DNA of 64,000 nucleotides, from the NCBI GenBank assembly GCA_963575745.1, contig CAUYUJ010017822.1, positions 100,356-164,355 of the forward strand. Direction: 5' to 3'. Below the pieces are notes generated by a model that was not told where the DNA came from, did no database searches, and was given only the letters and a program-made list of their open reading frames with translations. The translations under genes were made by a program, and so were the position numbers. This DNA is from Prorocentrum cordatum (lineage: Eukaryota; Sar; Dinophyceae; Prorocentrales; Prorocentraceae). Shown piece after piece: positions 9,826-21,610 of the stretch; position 1 is the stretch's first letter; every line of letters starts with the position of its first letter.

Positions 9826-12650
9826 AGATCCGATACAGACCGTATGGGATCCTGTAGAGATCCGATACAGACTGTATGGGATCCTGTAGAGATCCGATAC
9901 AGACTGTACGGGATCCTGTAGAGATCCGACACGGACTGTATGGGATCCTGTAGAGATCCGATACAGACTGTATGGGATCCTGTAGAGATCCGATACACAC
10001 TGTATGGGATCCTGTAGAGATCCGATACAGACTGTGTGGGACCCTATAGAGATCCGATACAGACTGTATGGGATCCTGTAGAGATCCGATACGGACTGTA
10101 TGGGATCCTGTAGGGATCCGATACACACTGTATGGGATCCTGTCGAGATCCGATGCAGACTGTATGGGATCCTGTAGAGATCCGATACAAACTGTATGGG
10201 ATCCTGTAGAGATCCGATACAGACTGTGTGGGATGCTGTAGAGATCCGACACAGACTGTATGGCATCCTGTAGAGAACCGATACAGACTGTATAGGATCC
10301 TATACAGATCCGATACAGACTGTAGGGGTCCTATGCAGATCCGATACAGACTGTATGAAATCCTGTAGAGATCCGATACAGACCGTCTGGGTTCCTATAG
10401 AGATCCGATACTGACTGTATGGGATCCGGTAGAGATCCGATACAGACTGTATGGGATCCTGTAGAGATCCGATACAGACTGTATGGGAACCTGTAGAGAT
10501 CCGGTACAGACTGTATGGAATCCTGTAGAGATCCGATACAGACTGTATGGGATCCTGTACAGATCCGATACAGACTGTATGGGATCCTGTAGAGATCCGA
10601 TACAGACTGTATGGGATCCTGTAGAGATCCGATACAGACTGCATGGGACCCTGTAGAGATCCGATACTGACTGCATGGAATCCTGTAGAGATCCGATACA
10701 GACTGTATGGAACCCTATACAGATCCGATACAGATTGTATGGGATCCTATAGAGGTCCGATACAGACTGTATGGAACCCTGTAGAGATCCGATACAGACT
10801 GTATGGGATCCTGTACAGATCCGGCACAGACTGTATGGGATCCTGTGGAGATCCGATACCGAGAGTATGGAATCCTGTAGAGATCCGATACAGTCTGTAT
10901 AGGATCCTAAACATATCCGATAATTACTGCATGGAATCCTGTCGAGATCCGATACAGACTGTATGGGATCCTATAGAGGTCCGATACAGACTGTATGGAA
11001 CCCTGTAGAGATCCGATACAGACTGTATGGGATCCTGTACAGATCCGATACAGACTGTATGGGATCCTGTAGAGATCCGATACAGACTGTATGGGATCCT
11101 ATACAGATCCCATACAGACTGTATGGGATCCTGTAGATCCGATACAGACTGTATGGGATCCTATAGAGATCCGATACAGACAGCATGGAATCCTGTAGAG
11201 ATCCGATACAGACTGTATGGGATCCTGTACAGATCCGAAACAGACTGTATAGGATGCTATACAGATCCGATACAGACTGTATGGGATCATATAGAGATCC
11301 GACACAGACTGTATGGGATCCTGTAACAAGATCCTATACTGACTGTATGGAATCCTGTAGAGATCCGATACAAACATGGAATCCTGTAGAGATCCGACAC
11401 AGACTGTATGGCATCCTGTAGAGATACAGACTGTATGGGATCCTATACATATCCGATACATACTGTATGGGATCCTGTAGAGATCCGATACAGACTGTAT
11501 GGGATCCTGCAGCTATCCGATACAGACTGTATCAGTTCCTATACAGATCCGATACAGACTATATAGGATCCTACACACATCCGACAAAGACTGCACAGGA
11601 TCCTAGACAGATCCGATACAGACTGGATCGGAGCCTATACAGATCCGATACAGACTGCATGGGATCCTGTAGAGATCAGACACAGACTGTATGGAATCAG
11701 GTAAAGATCCGATACAGACTGTATGGGATCCTGTAGAGATCCGACACAGACAGTATAGCATCCTGTAGAGATCTGATACATACTGTATGGGATCCTGAAG
11801 AGATCCGATACAGACTGTACGGGATCCTGTGGAGATCCGATGCGGACTGTATGGGGTCATATACAGATCCGATACAGACTGTATGGGATCCTGTAAAGAG
11901 ATCCGATACAGACTGTATGGGTCCCTATAAAGATCCGATACAGATTCTATGGGGTCCTATACAGATTCGACAGACTGTACGGGATACTCTACAGATCCGA
12001 TACAGACTGTATAGGATCCGATACAGACCCGATACAGACTGTATGGAATCCTGTAGAGAACCGATACAAACTGTATGGGATCCTGTAGAGACCCGATACT
12101 GACTGGATGGAATCCTGTAGAGGTCGGATACAGACTGTATGGGATCATGTAGGGATCCGAAACAGACATTATGGAATCCTGCAGAGATCCGATACAGCAT
12201 GGGATCCTGTAGAGATCCGATACAGACTGTATGGGATCCTATAGAGATCCGATACAGACTGTGTGGGATCCTATAGAGATCCGATACAGACTGTCTGGGA
12301 TCCTGTACAGATCCCATACAGACTGCATGGGGTCCTCTACAGATCCGACACAGACTGTTTGGGATTCTGTAGAGATCCGATACAGACTGTTTGGGACCCT
12401 CCACAGATCCGATATAGTATGGGATCCTATACAGATCCGATACAGACTGTATGGGATCCTACACAGATCCGACACAGACTGTATAGGATCCTACACATAT
12501 CCGACACAGAATGGATAGGACCCTTTACAGATCCGATACAGACTGTATAGGATCCTACACAGGTCCGATACAGACTGTATGGGATCCTATACAGATCCGA
12601 TACAGACTGTATAGGATCCAACACATATCCGATACAGACTGTATAGGGTC
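9826..12650. repeat. 32-bp satellite array, about 88 units
   Basis: The unit is GATCCGATACAGACTGTATG plus GGATCCTGTAGA, with a BamHI-type GGATCC in most copies. Variation is mainly GTAGAG versus ATACAG. Because 32 is not a multiple of three, each frame cycles through a 32-residue peptide on both strands and stays open for hundreds of codons. That explains the many long frames here without any gene. Unit identity is high in the centre and lower at the right end, where single units are truncated. Confidence 0.97.
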
Positions 12651-13455
12651 CTATGGAGGCGTATAGAATTTCGATGGAGGCCGATGTAGAAGTCGTGTGG
12701 AGGGCTATGGCAGTCCGATAGAGGCCTATAGAATTCCTGTGGAGGCGTATAGAATTCCGATGAGGGCCTATAGAACTCGTAAGGAGGCCTATCGAACTCC
12801 TATGGGGGCCTATAGAGCTCCGATGGATGCCTATAGAATTCCGATGGAGGCCTATATAGAATCCGTATGGAGGCCTATAGAATTCCGATGAAGGCCTAGA
12901 TAGAATTCCCATGGAGGCCCATCGAATTCCTATGGGGGCCTATGGAATTCCGATGGACGCCTATAGGACGTGTATGGATGCCTATAGAATTCCTATGGAG
13001 GCCTATATAACTCCCATGGAGGCCTATGGAATTCGTATGGAGGCCAATCGAACTCCTATAAGGGGACCTGTATAGAATTCCTATGGAGGCCTATCGAACT
13101 CCTATGGAGGCCTATAGAATTCCTATGGAGCCCTATAGAATTCCAATGGAGGCCTATAGAATTCTTATGGGGGGCTATAGAATTCCGATGGGGGCTTATA
13201 TAGAATTCCTATGGAGGCCTATAGAATGCCTAGGGAGGCCGATCAAATTCCTATGGGGGCTTATATAAAATTCCTATGGAGGCCTATAGAATTCCTGTGG
13301 AGGCCCATCGAATTCCTACGGTGGCCTATAGAATTCCCATGGGGGCCTGTAGAATTCCTATGGAGGCCTATAGAATTCCGATGGGGGCCTATAGACTTCC
13401 TAGGAAGGTCTATAGAATGCCTATGGAAGTTTATAGAATTCCTAGGAAATCCTAT
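12650..13455. repeat. 21-bp satellite array, about 38 units
   Basis: The unit is GGAGGCCTATAGAATTCCTAT, with an EcoRI-type GAATTC. It follows the 32-bp array with no spacer: the last 32-bp units already contain CCTATAGAG and CCTATGGAGG words. One plus frame reads MEAYRIP heptads. I treat it as non-coding satellite. Confidence 0.95.
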
Positions 13456-13555
13456 TGGGGAATCCTTGGCGCCCCCAGGAGACCCCCAGAGAGGGTTGCT
13501 CGGTTGCTCGGTTGCTGGGGGGGGGGGCGGCCGGGGCTCCCACGCGCGCCTTTTC

Positions 13556-13556
13556 C

Positions 13557-13589
<33 letters not shown>

Positions 13590-13680
13590 TACTAGCACGT
13601 GGGGACACTCCGTTCTCACCAGTGCCAGGGTTTTCATAGGAGGCGGGCAATACCCCCACTTTGTGGGGGGGCCGGTTCAA
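13556..13680. repeat. AAC-element copy, right side
   Basis: CAACAACAAC tract at 13,557-13,586, followed by a body ending with the hairpin CCCCCACTTTGTGGGGG, as at 8565. The left junction motif is missing, replaced by the end of the 21-bp array and a G run. Confidence 0.7.
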
Positions 13681-14330
13681 GCTCTACCAAATTTCCAAAC
13701 GACTCTTCGCCACCACCCACACCCAGCTTCCCGCCCTATGACGTTCGGACACTTCACTTCGTGGCATGCGGACGACCGTGGCTACTATTCAGGGCCCCGC
13801 GGCCGACGACGACGGCGTGCGCGCGCGAAGAAAAAACGAATGTGTCCCGCATGGTATTATTTGACAGGGATGATGGCCCTGGCAGGTGCGCAACCGTTGT
13901 TGCAGAAGTTCGAAAAAGTTGCTCGCAAAAGCCCGTTTGACAGAAATGTTTAAAAAGTGTTGGGTTTCCTACGAATCCGCAAGAGCGCGCGGGATGAGAT
14001 TTTGACAATTGTTTGTTGAAAAACCATTGGTTTTTTGATGTTTTTATGTTAAAATCGCTGCGAACACTAAGGTTTTGGAAGGATTTCGTCTTGCGCGCGC
14101 GAATGTCCACTTTACCTTATTTTTTGCAAGGGATTCTTGAAATTTGATTATATTAGAACAAGAAATGTCATTTTCTATTGTTTTTTGCAAGGGAAAGCGG
14201 ATTACAACAAAACAACCGGATCCTGTACACACCCTCTTTTCTGAGGCTTCCTCACGAAAATGATGAAAATGTAGCTGCGGCCTAGGCGGCGCAGGGGGGG
14301 CGCGCACCAGGGGGCCCAACAATAATTATT
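13605..14330 (+). repeat. Long direct repeat, copy 2
   Basis: Same orientation as 8520-9404. The longest near-identical stretch runs from about 13,816 to 14,220. Differences are single bases plus a replaced segment (ATCCTGTACACACCC here against ATCTTGATGACATCG in copy 1). The pair brackets both satellites, as expected if the satellites expanded inside a duplicated segment or if unequal exchange occurred between the copies. Confidence 0.85.
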
Positions 14331-14700
14331 CTTTAGAATAAATAATGTTCAACAACAACAACAACAACAACAGCAACACGGGAGTGATCTCCGGGGAACA
14401 CTGGGGCGAACCTCCACTTGTTTGCGCGATCCCGGCCAGGGGAATCGGAGGCGGGCCTCATTCTCCCTCATCCTCCCCTGCCTTCTTTTTCTCCCCACCT
14501 TCCCTCCTCCTCCTCCTCATCATCATCATCATCATCCACCTCCTCCTCCTCCTCCTCCTCCTCCTTCCCACCCTTTCGCCCTCGCACTCCGCTCTTCCCC
14601 CCCTCCCTCCTCCAACGGTCCCTTCGCTCTTCGCCAACCTGGCCCCCCCTTTCCGCCCCCCCTCTGCTCCCCCTCCCGCTCAGCCCCGCCCCCAGATGGG
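14321..14700. repeat. AAC-element junction, (AAC)n and CT-rich tract
   Basis: AATAATTATTCTTTAGAATAAATAATG precedes a short (AAC)n at 14,351-14,372. A divergent body follows, then C/T-rich DNA with (CTC)n and (ATC)n runs from 14,480 to 14,650. No gene. Confidence 0.7.
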
Positions 14701-16560
14701 GGGACTCATATAGGTGGACCCGTATAAGCTATCTATTTTGGGCTTCACAAGCCAGGATGCCCCTAATGAGCTAGAAACGTGGATGCATTTAAACGCTCGT
14801 CTAGCCGAGACAAAAAAAGAAACTACTCAAAAACAGCACACTCTGGAGAGAGAGAGAAAAAAAACACGCTCGCGCCCGTGCGAGCGGCTTCGGAAGGAGC
14901 GCGGGGACCCACGCGCGCGGGACGGCAGGGCAGGCCGACCGCCGAGCGCGCGGGGGCCGCGGCGCCACGCTCCGGAGAAGGAGATCTCCTGGCCGCCGAG
15001 GGCGGAGCAGCAATACCCAGGCTCAAAGCCCCTGCGACATGGCAAGGTTTCGGCGGGCGGCCGCAATGCGTGGATTGGCCACGCAGCTGGGCCAGCACGC
15101 AGGAGCGCAGCGACAAGGCGGTTGCAAACAGTAGCAGAGACAACGGACACGGCACGAGCGGGCTCCGGGAAAACGGACAACACCGATGAGGCGACGGCAG
15201 CACGGAAGAAGCGCACAGCACTGTCCGCCTGACGATGCAATCACGCTCGAAGACGCGAGGGACGTCTGCCGAGGCGATGGAGATGGCAGTGGAACCCGAA
15301 CCGCGTAAGTAGGCGGGCGCCACTAGAGCCCCGCCTGTGTCGCAGCGAGCGACACGCCCAAAGCCGAAAATAAATGGTTCCAACGAGCACGGAAGCCACT
15401 TGAGCTGATCGGTGGAGGCCGAATGCCCGAAGATCTCCTCGGGCAACTCCGCGGTGGCGGTGTCCGAGCAATGAGCGCGCAGCGTCGGAGAAGACCACTC
15501 GGTCTTCGGCGCGAGGGCGGGGGAAGAAGGACCCCCCCACACCTGGCGGGAGCGCGGCGACGTCGAGAGACTCGCCGCGCGAAGGAGGCTGCGCCCGCTG
15601 CCTGACGGAGCGGCCGAAGCGACACGCGAGGAGCGCCCGACGCCACTGCTGCCGCGGAGCGCCGGCGGCGCTAGGGAGCAGGGCCCGAGGCGTCTGCGCG
15701 GGCCGCGCCCTCCGGCCCCCCCCCCGACGGCGCGAACTCCGCCCTGCGGCGCCGCAGCGGCCTCGCTGGAGGCGCGCGCGCCAGTCGGGGGAGGCGGGGG
15801 AGCGTCATCCCCGCGGGGGGCGAGGCGCCTCGAGGCAGCGGTTCGATTGAACGCCCAGGGTGGCGCGAACCAAAGCGCAAAGAAGCAGGAGTCCAACATC
15901 GCGCAGCTGCGAAACCGCGCGAGAAGGAACCGCCGCGGCACAGGGCGCCAGGCGCTGCGACCAGGAGCCATGCGACGCAGACTCGAAAGCATCGAGCGAG
16001 CGAGGCCGATGCCCGAGAAAGGCAACAGCGAGAGTGAACCTCACGCGCGAAAAAAGGGAGGATCGCGCGCTACGCGGGCGGGAGCAGCGAGCGGGGCCAA
16101 AGGAGCCGCCACACCACGCAGGGCCCGAAAGACCACTGCAAGTGGGACCCCCGGGCCCCGCGGGTCACCGCGCGAGGCAGGGGCCAGCGAGAGCCAGCTG
16201 CTCGCGCCGACTGCGGAAGAGCAGCCAGCGGACGGAGCGGGCAGGGCTCGAGGCCGCGCCTGGCCGAGGGCCACTGGGGCCCCCCACCAGAAACGACCGA
16301 CGCCTCCGGCGACCGGTCGTGCCCACGGGGGCTGGCGAGGAGGCAGGCGAGGCCCAAGACGAAATCGAAGTAGTCCTGAGAGGGCACGCCCAATGGCAGC
16401 CCGCCCTGGCGCGCGGGCCTCGGGCGGAAGCCTGCCGCGGGCGGTGCGCCGGCCACCTGGGGGCCGAAACACTGCAGAAGCCGTGGAGGGCGAGTCGCAG
16501 AGAAAAGAGGAGCAAGTAACACTAACAGACACAGACACACACACAAGCGAAACACCCAGA
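14700..16560. other. GC-rich region with open frames but no recognised gene
   Basis: Both strands carry long Arg/Ala/Pro-rich frames. The least biased pieces are a plus-strand stretch near 16,320-16,400 reading EEAGEAQDEIEVVLRGHAQW and a plus-strand frame ending at a good donor-like GTAAGT near 15,306. They may be exons, but no domain or matching acceptor was found. A neighbouring-species alignment or RNA evidence would be needed to call anything. Confidence 0.3.
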
Positions 16561-16619
16561 AATCCGCCGACCCTGTCGGCGTGTGGAAGACGTATCCCGG
16601 TGTCGTCGTCTTGCGTGGA

Positions 16620-16700
16620 TCACCGTCGTCGTCGTCGTCGTCGTCTCCGTCGTGTCCTCGTCGTCTCCGTCTCCGTTGTCCCTCGTCGTCTTCGTCGTTC
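16620..16700. repeat. (CGT)n tract
   Basis: CGTCGTCGTC run with CTCCGTC interruptions, the complement of the (CGA)n at 5829. No coding value. Confidence 0.85.
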
Positions 16701-16769
16701 CCCGTCTCCTTGAGCGCGCGAGCCAAAGCGACATTGAGTAACGTCGTAGTTGAGTCGTGGCGAAGCCCC

Positions 16770-17500
16770 TCCCTACCCTCCCCGCCGGGGGGGGGGGGGG
16801 GTCGCCGGGGGGGGTCCCCGGGGGGGGTCGCCACCCAGATACGCATCCTCCCCGGGGGGTCCCGGAGCTCAGAAAAGCTTCAAGACGAGCCAAGAGCGAC
16901 AGAAGACACCCCCAAAAGGGTACAAGAGGGCCTCGACTCGACGAACGATGGCCCCAAGACGCCCAAGACGGCCCGAAGACGGCCCAAGAGGCCCTCAAGA
17001 CGCTCCAAGAGAGCCCCAAGAGCACACCCAAGAGGGCCCCAGGCGCCAAAATCGTCAATTTTACATAGGTTTTTGAATGATTCTGGCCTTCTCGCCTTTT
17101 CGGCTTTCCGACACTCCAAGACGGCCCAAGAGGCCCCCAAGAGGCCCCCAAGAGCGCCCCAAGAGGCCTACAAGAGGGCCCCAAGACGGCCCAAGAAGGC
17201 CCCAGGACAGCCTAAGAGGCGCCCAAAACGGCCCAATAGGGCCCCAAGACGGGCCCAAGAAACGGCCAAGAGGGGGACGAGGAACCGAGAATTCGAGACT
17301 TCCGCCCTAAGAGGCCCCCGGGAAGCCCCAAGAGGCCCCCAAAAGGCCCCAAGAGGCCCCCGAGCGGCGCCAAGACGCCCCCAAGATGCGCCGAAGACGG
17401 CCTCCGGAAGCCCCAAGAGGCCCAAAAGAGGCTCCACAACGGCCCCCAAGAGGCTTCAAGTTGCCTTCCAGACGCCCCCGAGAGGTCAACCACGAGATCC
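16770..17500 (+). repeat. G-run block and CCAAGAGGCCC array
   Basis: A G-run block at 16,785-16,830 is followed by degenerate 10-12-bp CCCAAGAGGCC and CCCAAGACGG units on both sides of the diverged motif AAAATCGTCAATTTTACAT at 17,048. This is the arrangement seen at 7447-7825 and 33,606-33,960, so it is a third copy of that family. Confidence 0.75.
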
Positions 17501-18335
17501 CAACCAACATCCATAAGGCCTCCTCCTCCTCCCCCTTCACTCTTCCTCCTCCTACTCCCTTCCGCCTCCTCCTCCTCCTCCTCCTCCTCCTCCTGCCCCC
17601 CCCCTCGTGTTGTCTTTCGTCATCTTCAGGGTCGGCGGCAACGGCCGTAAGGCCTTCGCAATCAACACCACATGATGAACCATGCTGTTAGCAAAAATGA
17701 AAGCATAGCAGTCGCGTTCTTCATGTGTGTCCACGTGCACTGTTCGGCCTGGTGCGTGCTTCTTCTCGCAGGATGATCCTAGAGGTTCTTCGGTGGTCCG
17801 CGCCGCGAATGACGCACACGTCCGAGTGAGTACCCCCCTCGACGTGGCCCCCGACCCTCGGGCTCCTCCAGCCCCGGCGCCTCCTCCCGCAGCAGCTTCT
17901 GGAAGCGCTCCCGGGTGACGAAGCGCACCCGCGCGCCGCCCTGGCCGCGGGTCGGGCGCCGGCGGGGGGGTGGGCCCCCGCCCCTCGGCCTGGCCTCTGC
18001 GGCGCGCAGGAGGGGGGCAACGACAGGGGGGGCCCAGATCGAGAGACAGCGTGTCGTCGAAGATCTGGGGAGGCCCACTGGCTGGGCCTCACCAATGAAG
18101 CGCGGGCCGCCTGAGGCCAAAGGGCCACCTCGAAATCGACAAGGAGGAGGGGACGGGCTCGAGGAGGGAAACACTTGCCATCGCTCGGACGCCCCTTCCT
18201 AGTGCATGTTTCGATGTCGTGCGTGTTCTTTTCTTGTTCGCAAGATGAGCCAAGATGCTCCTCGATGGTCCTCGCCGAGAAAAAAATGCACACGGCCAAG
18301 CGATGCCAAGAACATCGACATGGAAGCGGCGTTGC
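17500..18335. other. CT tract then unassigned DNA with a weak internal duplication
   Basis: (CTC)n lies at 17,520-17,595. The segments 17,740-17,822 and 18,205-18,295 share a loose order of words (GTGCGTG-TTCTT, CGCA-GATGA, TTCGGTGGTCC against TCGATGGTCC, ATGCACAC). Between them is GC-rich sequence without a recognised domain. Confidence 0.35.
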
Positions 18336-18440
18336 ATCGCTGATAGATCGGCGGTAGGCCCCCGATAGCAGATCCGCATGTTCCTGGGCGGGGTGGCGCT
18401 GTCAGAACCCCTGTCGGCGATCGGTGGACGATGAGGGGTC
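18336..18440 (+). repeat. Dispersed repeat, copy 1 of a third pair
   Basis: Matches 27,121-27,228 in the same orientation: AGATCGGCG-TAGGCCCCCGAT, CATTCCTGGGC or CATGTTCCTGGGC, then a TATCGG or TGTCGG word and GTCGATGCGT at the end. Confidence 0.65.
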
Positions 18441-18519
18441 GATGCGTCCCCCCCCCCCCGTGTGCCTATCCCCCCCGTGGCGTTGCCCCGGATTGGCGGC
18501 GAGCGAGGGGGGGGGAAGT

Positions 18520-18860
18520 GAGAAGGCGAAGGCCTTCTCAGAAGGCGGCGGGACTCTCAGGAGCCTTCGCGCCTCCTGAGAAGCTCTCTGTGCCTTCTGA
18601 GTATCGTTTAACCGATCCCCATCCCCAGCGGCGTGGCGTGGCATGGGCTCCACTGGCCGATTTACCCCCCTAGATGGAGATATAAGCCCTTCCCTTCGGG
18701 TTTCGAGGGGTGCATCCCCAATTGGGGTGGTGATTTGGTAGGGGTCTCGAAGGGGGTGAGGATGGGGAGGGGGGTGAGGCCGTTCCCCTCGGGGAAGGCT
18801 CAGGGAGCTTCTCAGAAGGCCCGGAGGAACCCCCGAGCCTTCTGAGCAGGCCCGCCCCTG
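18520..18860. repeat. CTTCTCAGAAG hairpins and dispersed repeat (pair at 29,515)
   Basis: Palindromic CTTCTCAGAAG occurs at about 18,534 and 18,809, with CTTCTGAG and CTCCTGAG partners, so short stems can form. Positions 18,625-18,780 share GGCGTGGC, CACTGGCCGA-TTACCC, CCTTCGGGTTTCG against CCCTCGGGTCTCG, and a CATCCCC word with 29,515-29,690. No gene is visible. Confidence 0.5.
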
Positions 18861-19039
18861 CGTGCCCCCCCTCCCGTGCTCGCCGCTGGCCCGGGCAATG
18901 ATGGGGGCTCTGACGCCCGAGCTGGGCACCGAGAGCTGCAACGCCGCGGTGAGGCCCGGGGTGGGAGAGCGCCCTTCGGTGCGAGGCGGGGGTTTGCCCA
19001 CATCCACCGCCTGGGAACCGACGTCCTGGTGCCCCAGCG

Positions 19040-19099
19040 GGCGGTGGACATGCATACATTTTGGCCCCCGGGGGCCCGAATATATCCATATCCACCGCC
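19040..19099. repeat. 60-bp palindrome
   Basis: GGCGGTGGACATGCATACAT on the left is mirrored by ATATATCCATATCCACCGCC on the right around a CCCCCGGGGGCC centre. There are about six mismatches over 29-bp arms. CCACCGCCTGG also occurs just before it (near 19,002) and again at 19,127 in inverted form. It could be cruciform-forming, or the core of a foldback element. Confidence 0.65.
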
Positions 19100-20190
19100 T
19101 GTCGAGGTCCCCGCAAATTGATCCTCCAGGCGGTGGTCATGTATGAATTCCCGCCTCGGATTCGAGAACATTAGACCCCCCGCCGGCCAAGGCACCCCAC
19201 ACCATGTGGTCACTCGAAGGTGCCCTCCCCCAGGATGCACAAGAACATCCGGCAAGCACCAAGAACATCAGGGCACCCTCCCCGAACCGACCTCGAGCTT
19301 AGCTAGACCTTGGTCCGACCGTACGATTTGTTCAATCCGGAAATCTTTCCTCGAGTTCGGCCTCTTGGGCCAGTCGCTGGGCTGCAGGGCCATCAAAAAT
19401 GCAGCCAGGACGGAAAACCACCCCAGGGGAATGGGTCGGGGCCTCCAGAGCCGCGCACTGAAAAAACACATAGCCGAAAGTCTGGATGCAGCAAGATCGT
19501 GACGTGACGACCACGGCGTCGGTTTCCGGCATCGCATTGGGTCGCTCACCGTTGAACGATCGGCGGATGAACCGATCGCCTGATCGCCTGATCGTTCCAG
19601 GCTGGCCGATTCTGGGCCTCTAGCGGCGTTCAACCTCGAACGCCCGCGGCAGGGTCACTGCCGCCTCGACACGACACGAACCTGCAGCGCAGAAAACATT
19701 GGCATGATGCCCAACCGCGAACGCTGTCCAGAACCGACAGCGGCCACTGTTGGGCGGGCGGTTTCGTCTCAAGTGCACAGCGCAGCGTCCGCGGCGACAC
19801 CGACACTGAATCCTGTTCAGGATGGGCATGGGATGCTGTGGGCAGTCGGTTCCATTATTTCCGTGGTCCCTTCGATCCTCAAGAGGGGTGGCACATAGAG
19901 GGGGGCTTATAAGATATGTACAGTTGTTTGTCCCCCCCCAACCCTCCATTTGGTTGGGTCCTCAACAAACCAACGCTCGCGCAACCTCCCGCCCACTCAC
20001 CTCTCCTCCTACTGCCCTTGGCACATTTGGGATTAATTCCCTACCCTCTTGAAGTGGAGCGTTGTCTTGAACAGAGCACTCTCCTTCCTCTCCTCCCTCT
20101 CCTTCTCCCTCTCCTTCTCCTCGCTTCCTGCCTCCTGCCTGCATACCTACTTCTTGCTTCCCACCCACCTCGCTGCTACTTGTGGGGCTG
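19100..20190. other. No recognised feature
   Basis: Mixed-composition, non-repetitive DNA. A CTC-rich stretch lies at 20,085-20,125. Open frames are short and biased, with no domain. Confidence 0.4.
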
Positions 20191-20835
20191 CCGCCTGCGC
20201 AACTGTCGCCACTGTCGTGGGCTCCAAAGAGGCCCGGCGGGGCGGGGTGGGTCCCATAGGGCGCCCAGTCGAGACCTCGCGGCTCCCAGGAGGGGACTGC
20301 CAACAACGCAAGCGATCTCTTCTTTTTGATGCCAGCCGATAATATAATATTTTCGCTTTGAACAGCCCCATGTATGCCCGCGCGCACCAGTACTGCGTAC
20401 CCCCTGCAGGCCTACGGAACCGACAAGATCAGATTATCCGCGGGGGGGGGGGGCGGCGGGCGGGCCCGACAACCCGGGTTATCGCTGGAGTTGAAAAGCA
20501 GTCTACAACTGTCAGCATGTTCGTGAGCTCCTGGGAGGCCCTGCGGAGCTCGGTCACACGGGGTACCCAGTCGAGGCCTCGCGGCTCCCCAGGGGGTTGC
20601 CAACTGCGCAACTGTCACCACTTCGTGGGCTCCTGGGACGCCCAACGGAGCGGGGCCCTACCGGGCATCCAATCGAGACCTCGCGACTCACTGGGGGACT
20701 GCCACATGCGCAAGTGTCGCCACTTCCACTAGCTCGTGGGAGGCTCAGCGGTGGGAGGGGGGAAGCCGCAGATCCAGTCAAGACCTGGTGTCTCGTCTTG
20801 GGGTTGCCAGGTGCGCAACTGTCGCCAATCTCGCA
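20190..20835 (-). repeat. Roughly 101-bp satellite, inverted minority array
   Basis: CGCAACTGTC-CCACT landmarks at 20,198, 20,607, 20,709 and 20,814 give a spacing of 102-105. The unit also has GGGCTCCTGGGACGCCC and TCGAGACCTCGCG. Read on the minus strand it aligns with the unit of the large array at 23,058-24,550, sharing GAGGTCT, GGGC, GTGGCGACAGTT-CGCAGTT and CCCCCAG. The two arrays are one family in opposite orientation, about 2.3 kb apart. Confidence 0.7.
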
Positions 20836-21440
20836 ATATCCCTCTCATCCTCCCCTCCCTTCCGCTTTTCCCTTGATGTCGAACTGCTGGCGAACTACTG
20901 TGCTCTTTGACACAGCATACGAGTCTGTGATCGCACGATGCACCTTTCCAAATCAACCTGAACCCTGAGCCCGATCGATCAGCACATGTCGCCGCGCCGT
21001 TTGATCTCTCGACGCGCCCAAGTGGACGACGCCGGCACCGCGGCAGACCCACGGCAAACCCACCGCGCACGAGGCAACGTTTGCCCCGGTGCACTCGGCG
21101 GGCTCCGCGCGTCAGCACAAACGACGCGGCGACATATCTTGGACCCAGAAGCTGTGCACTGTACCCCCCCCCGCCTCCGCCCCCCCCCAGCACCCCCTCT
21201 CCTGCTCCCCTCCGCTCCCCTCCCCCCCCCGTCGCCAGGCGGCAGGACTGGCGCAAGGTTGTGGCGGGGCCTGGGCGGCCTGGCCCCCTGTAGCAGAGCC
21301 CGACCTCAACCATGCCTTCCGTTCTCGCCTTGGCCTCGTGCTCTCTCGCTCTGCCTCCGCTCCGCGCCGCGGCTGCCAAACGACGCCGAAACGAAAACGG
21401 CCCACGGCATCGCCAAGGCGCCGCTTCAGTCGACCTCTCT
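20836..21440. other. No recognised feature
   Basis: Includes C-rich runs at 21,165-21,235. No domain, repeat partner or splice structure that I can support. Confidence 0.4.
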
Positions 21441-21610
21441 TGGCGGCGCGCACAAGGGGGTGGAGGGAGGGGGGAGGGCTTCTTCGAAGGAGGCTGCTTC
21501 TTAGAAGGCGCCGGCCTTACATCTATAGAGAAGGCCCGCGCCTTCTAAGAAAGAAGCAGGGGTGCTTCTAAGAAGCCCTCCCCCTCCCCCCACCCCCCTC
21601 TGCGCGTGGC
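21441..21610. repeat. 170-bp palindromic foldback element, copy 1
   Basis: Outer arms are GGCGGCGCGCACAAGGGGG and the near-complement ending CCCCCCTCTGCGCG. Inner arms are GCTTCTTAGAAGGCGCCGGCC and GGCCCGCGCCTTCTAAGAA around an 11-13-base centre. The asymmetric words GAAGGAGGCTGCTTC on the left and GAAGCAGGGGTGCTTC on the right are swapped relative to 27,805-27,978, so the two copies lie in opposite orientation. Confidence 0.8.

Noticed and set aside
9416-12912. Many 80-280-codon frames over the 32-bp satellite
   Set aside because: A stop-free 32-bp unit stays open in every phase. All frames show the same 32-residue cycle on each strand, so this is not selection for protein.
5540-14372. CRISPR-like arrays in regions of short regular repeats
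   Set aside because: The repeats are contiguous or degenerate with no unique spacers of constant length, there are no cas-like genes, and the context is eukaryotic.
15847-16713. Long Arg/Ala/Pro-rich plus-strand frame
   Set aside because: High-GC frame with strong composition bias, an equally long antisense frame and no motif; listed only as an unassigned region.
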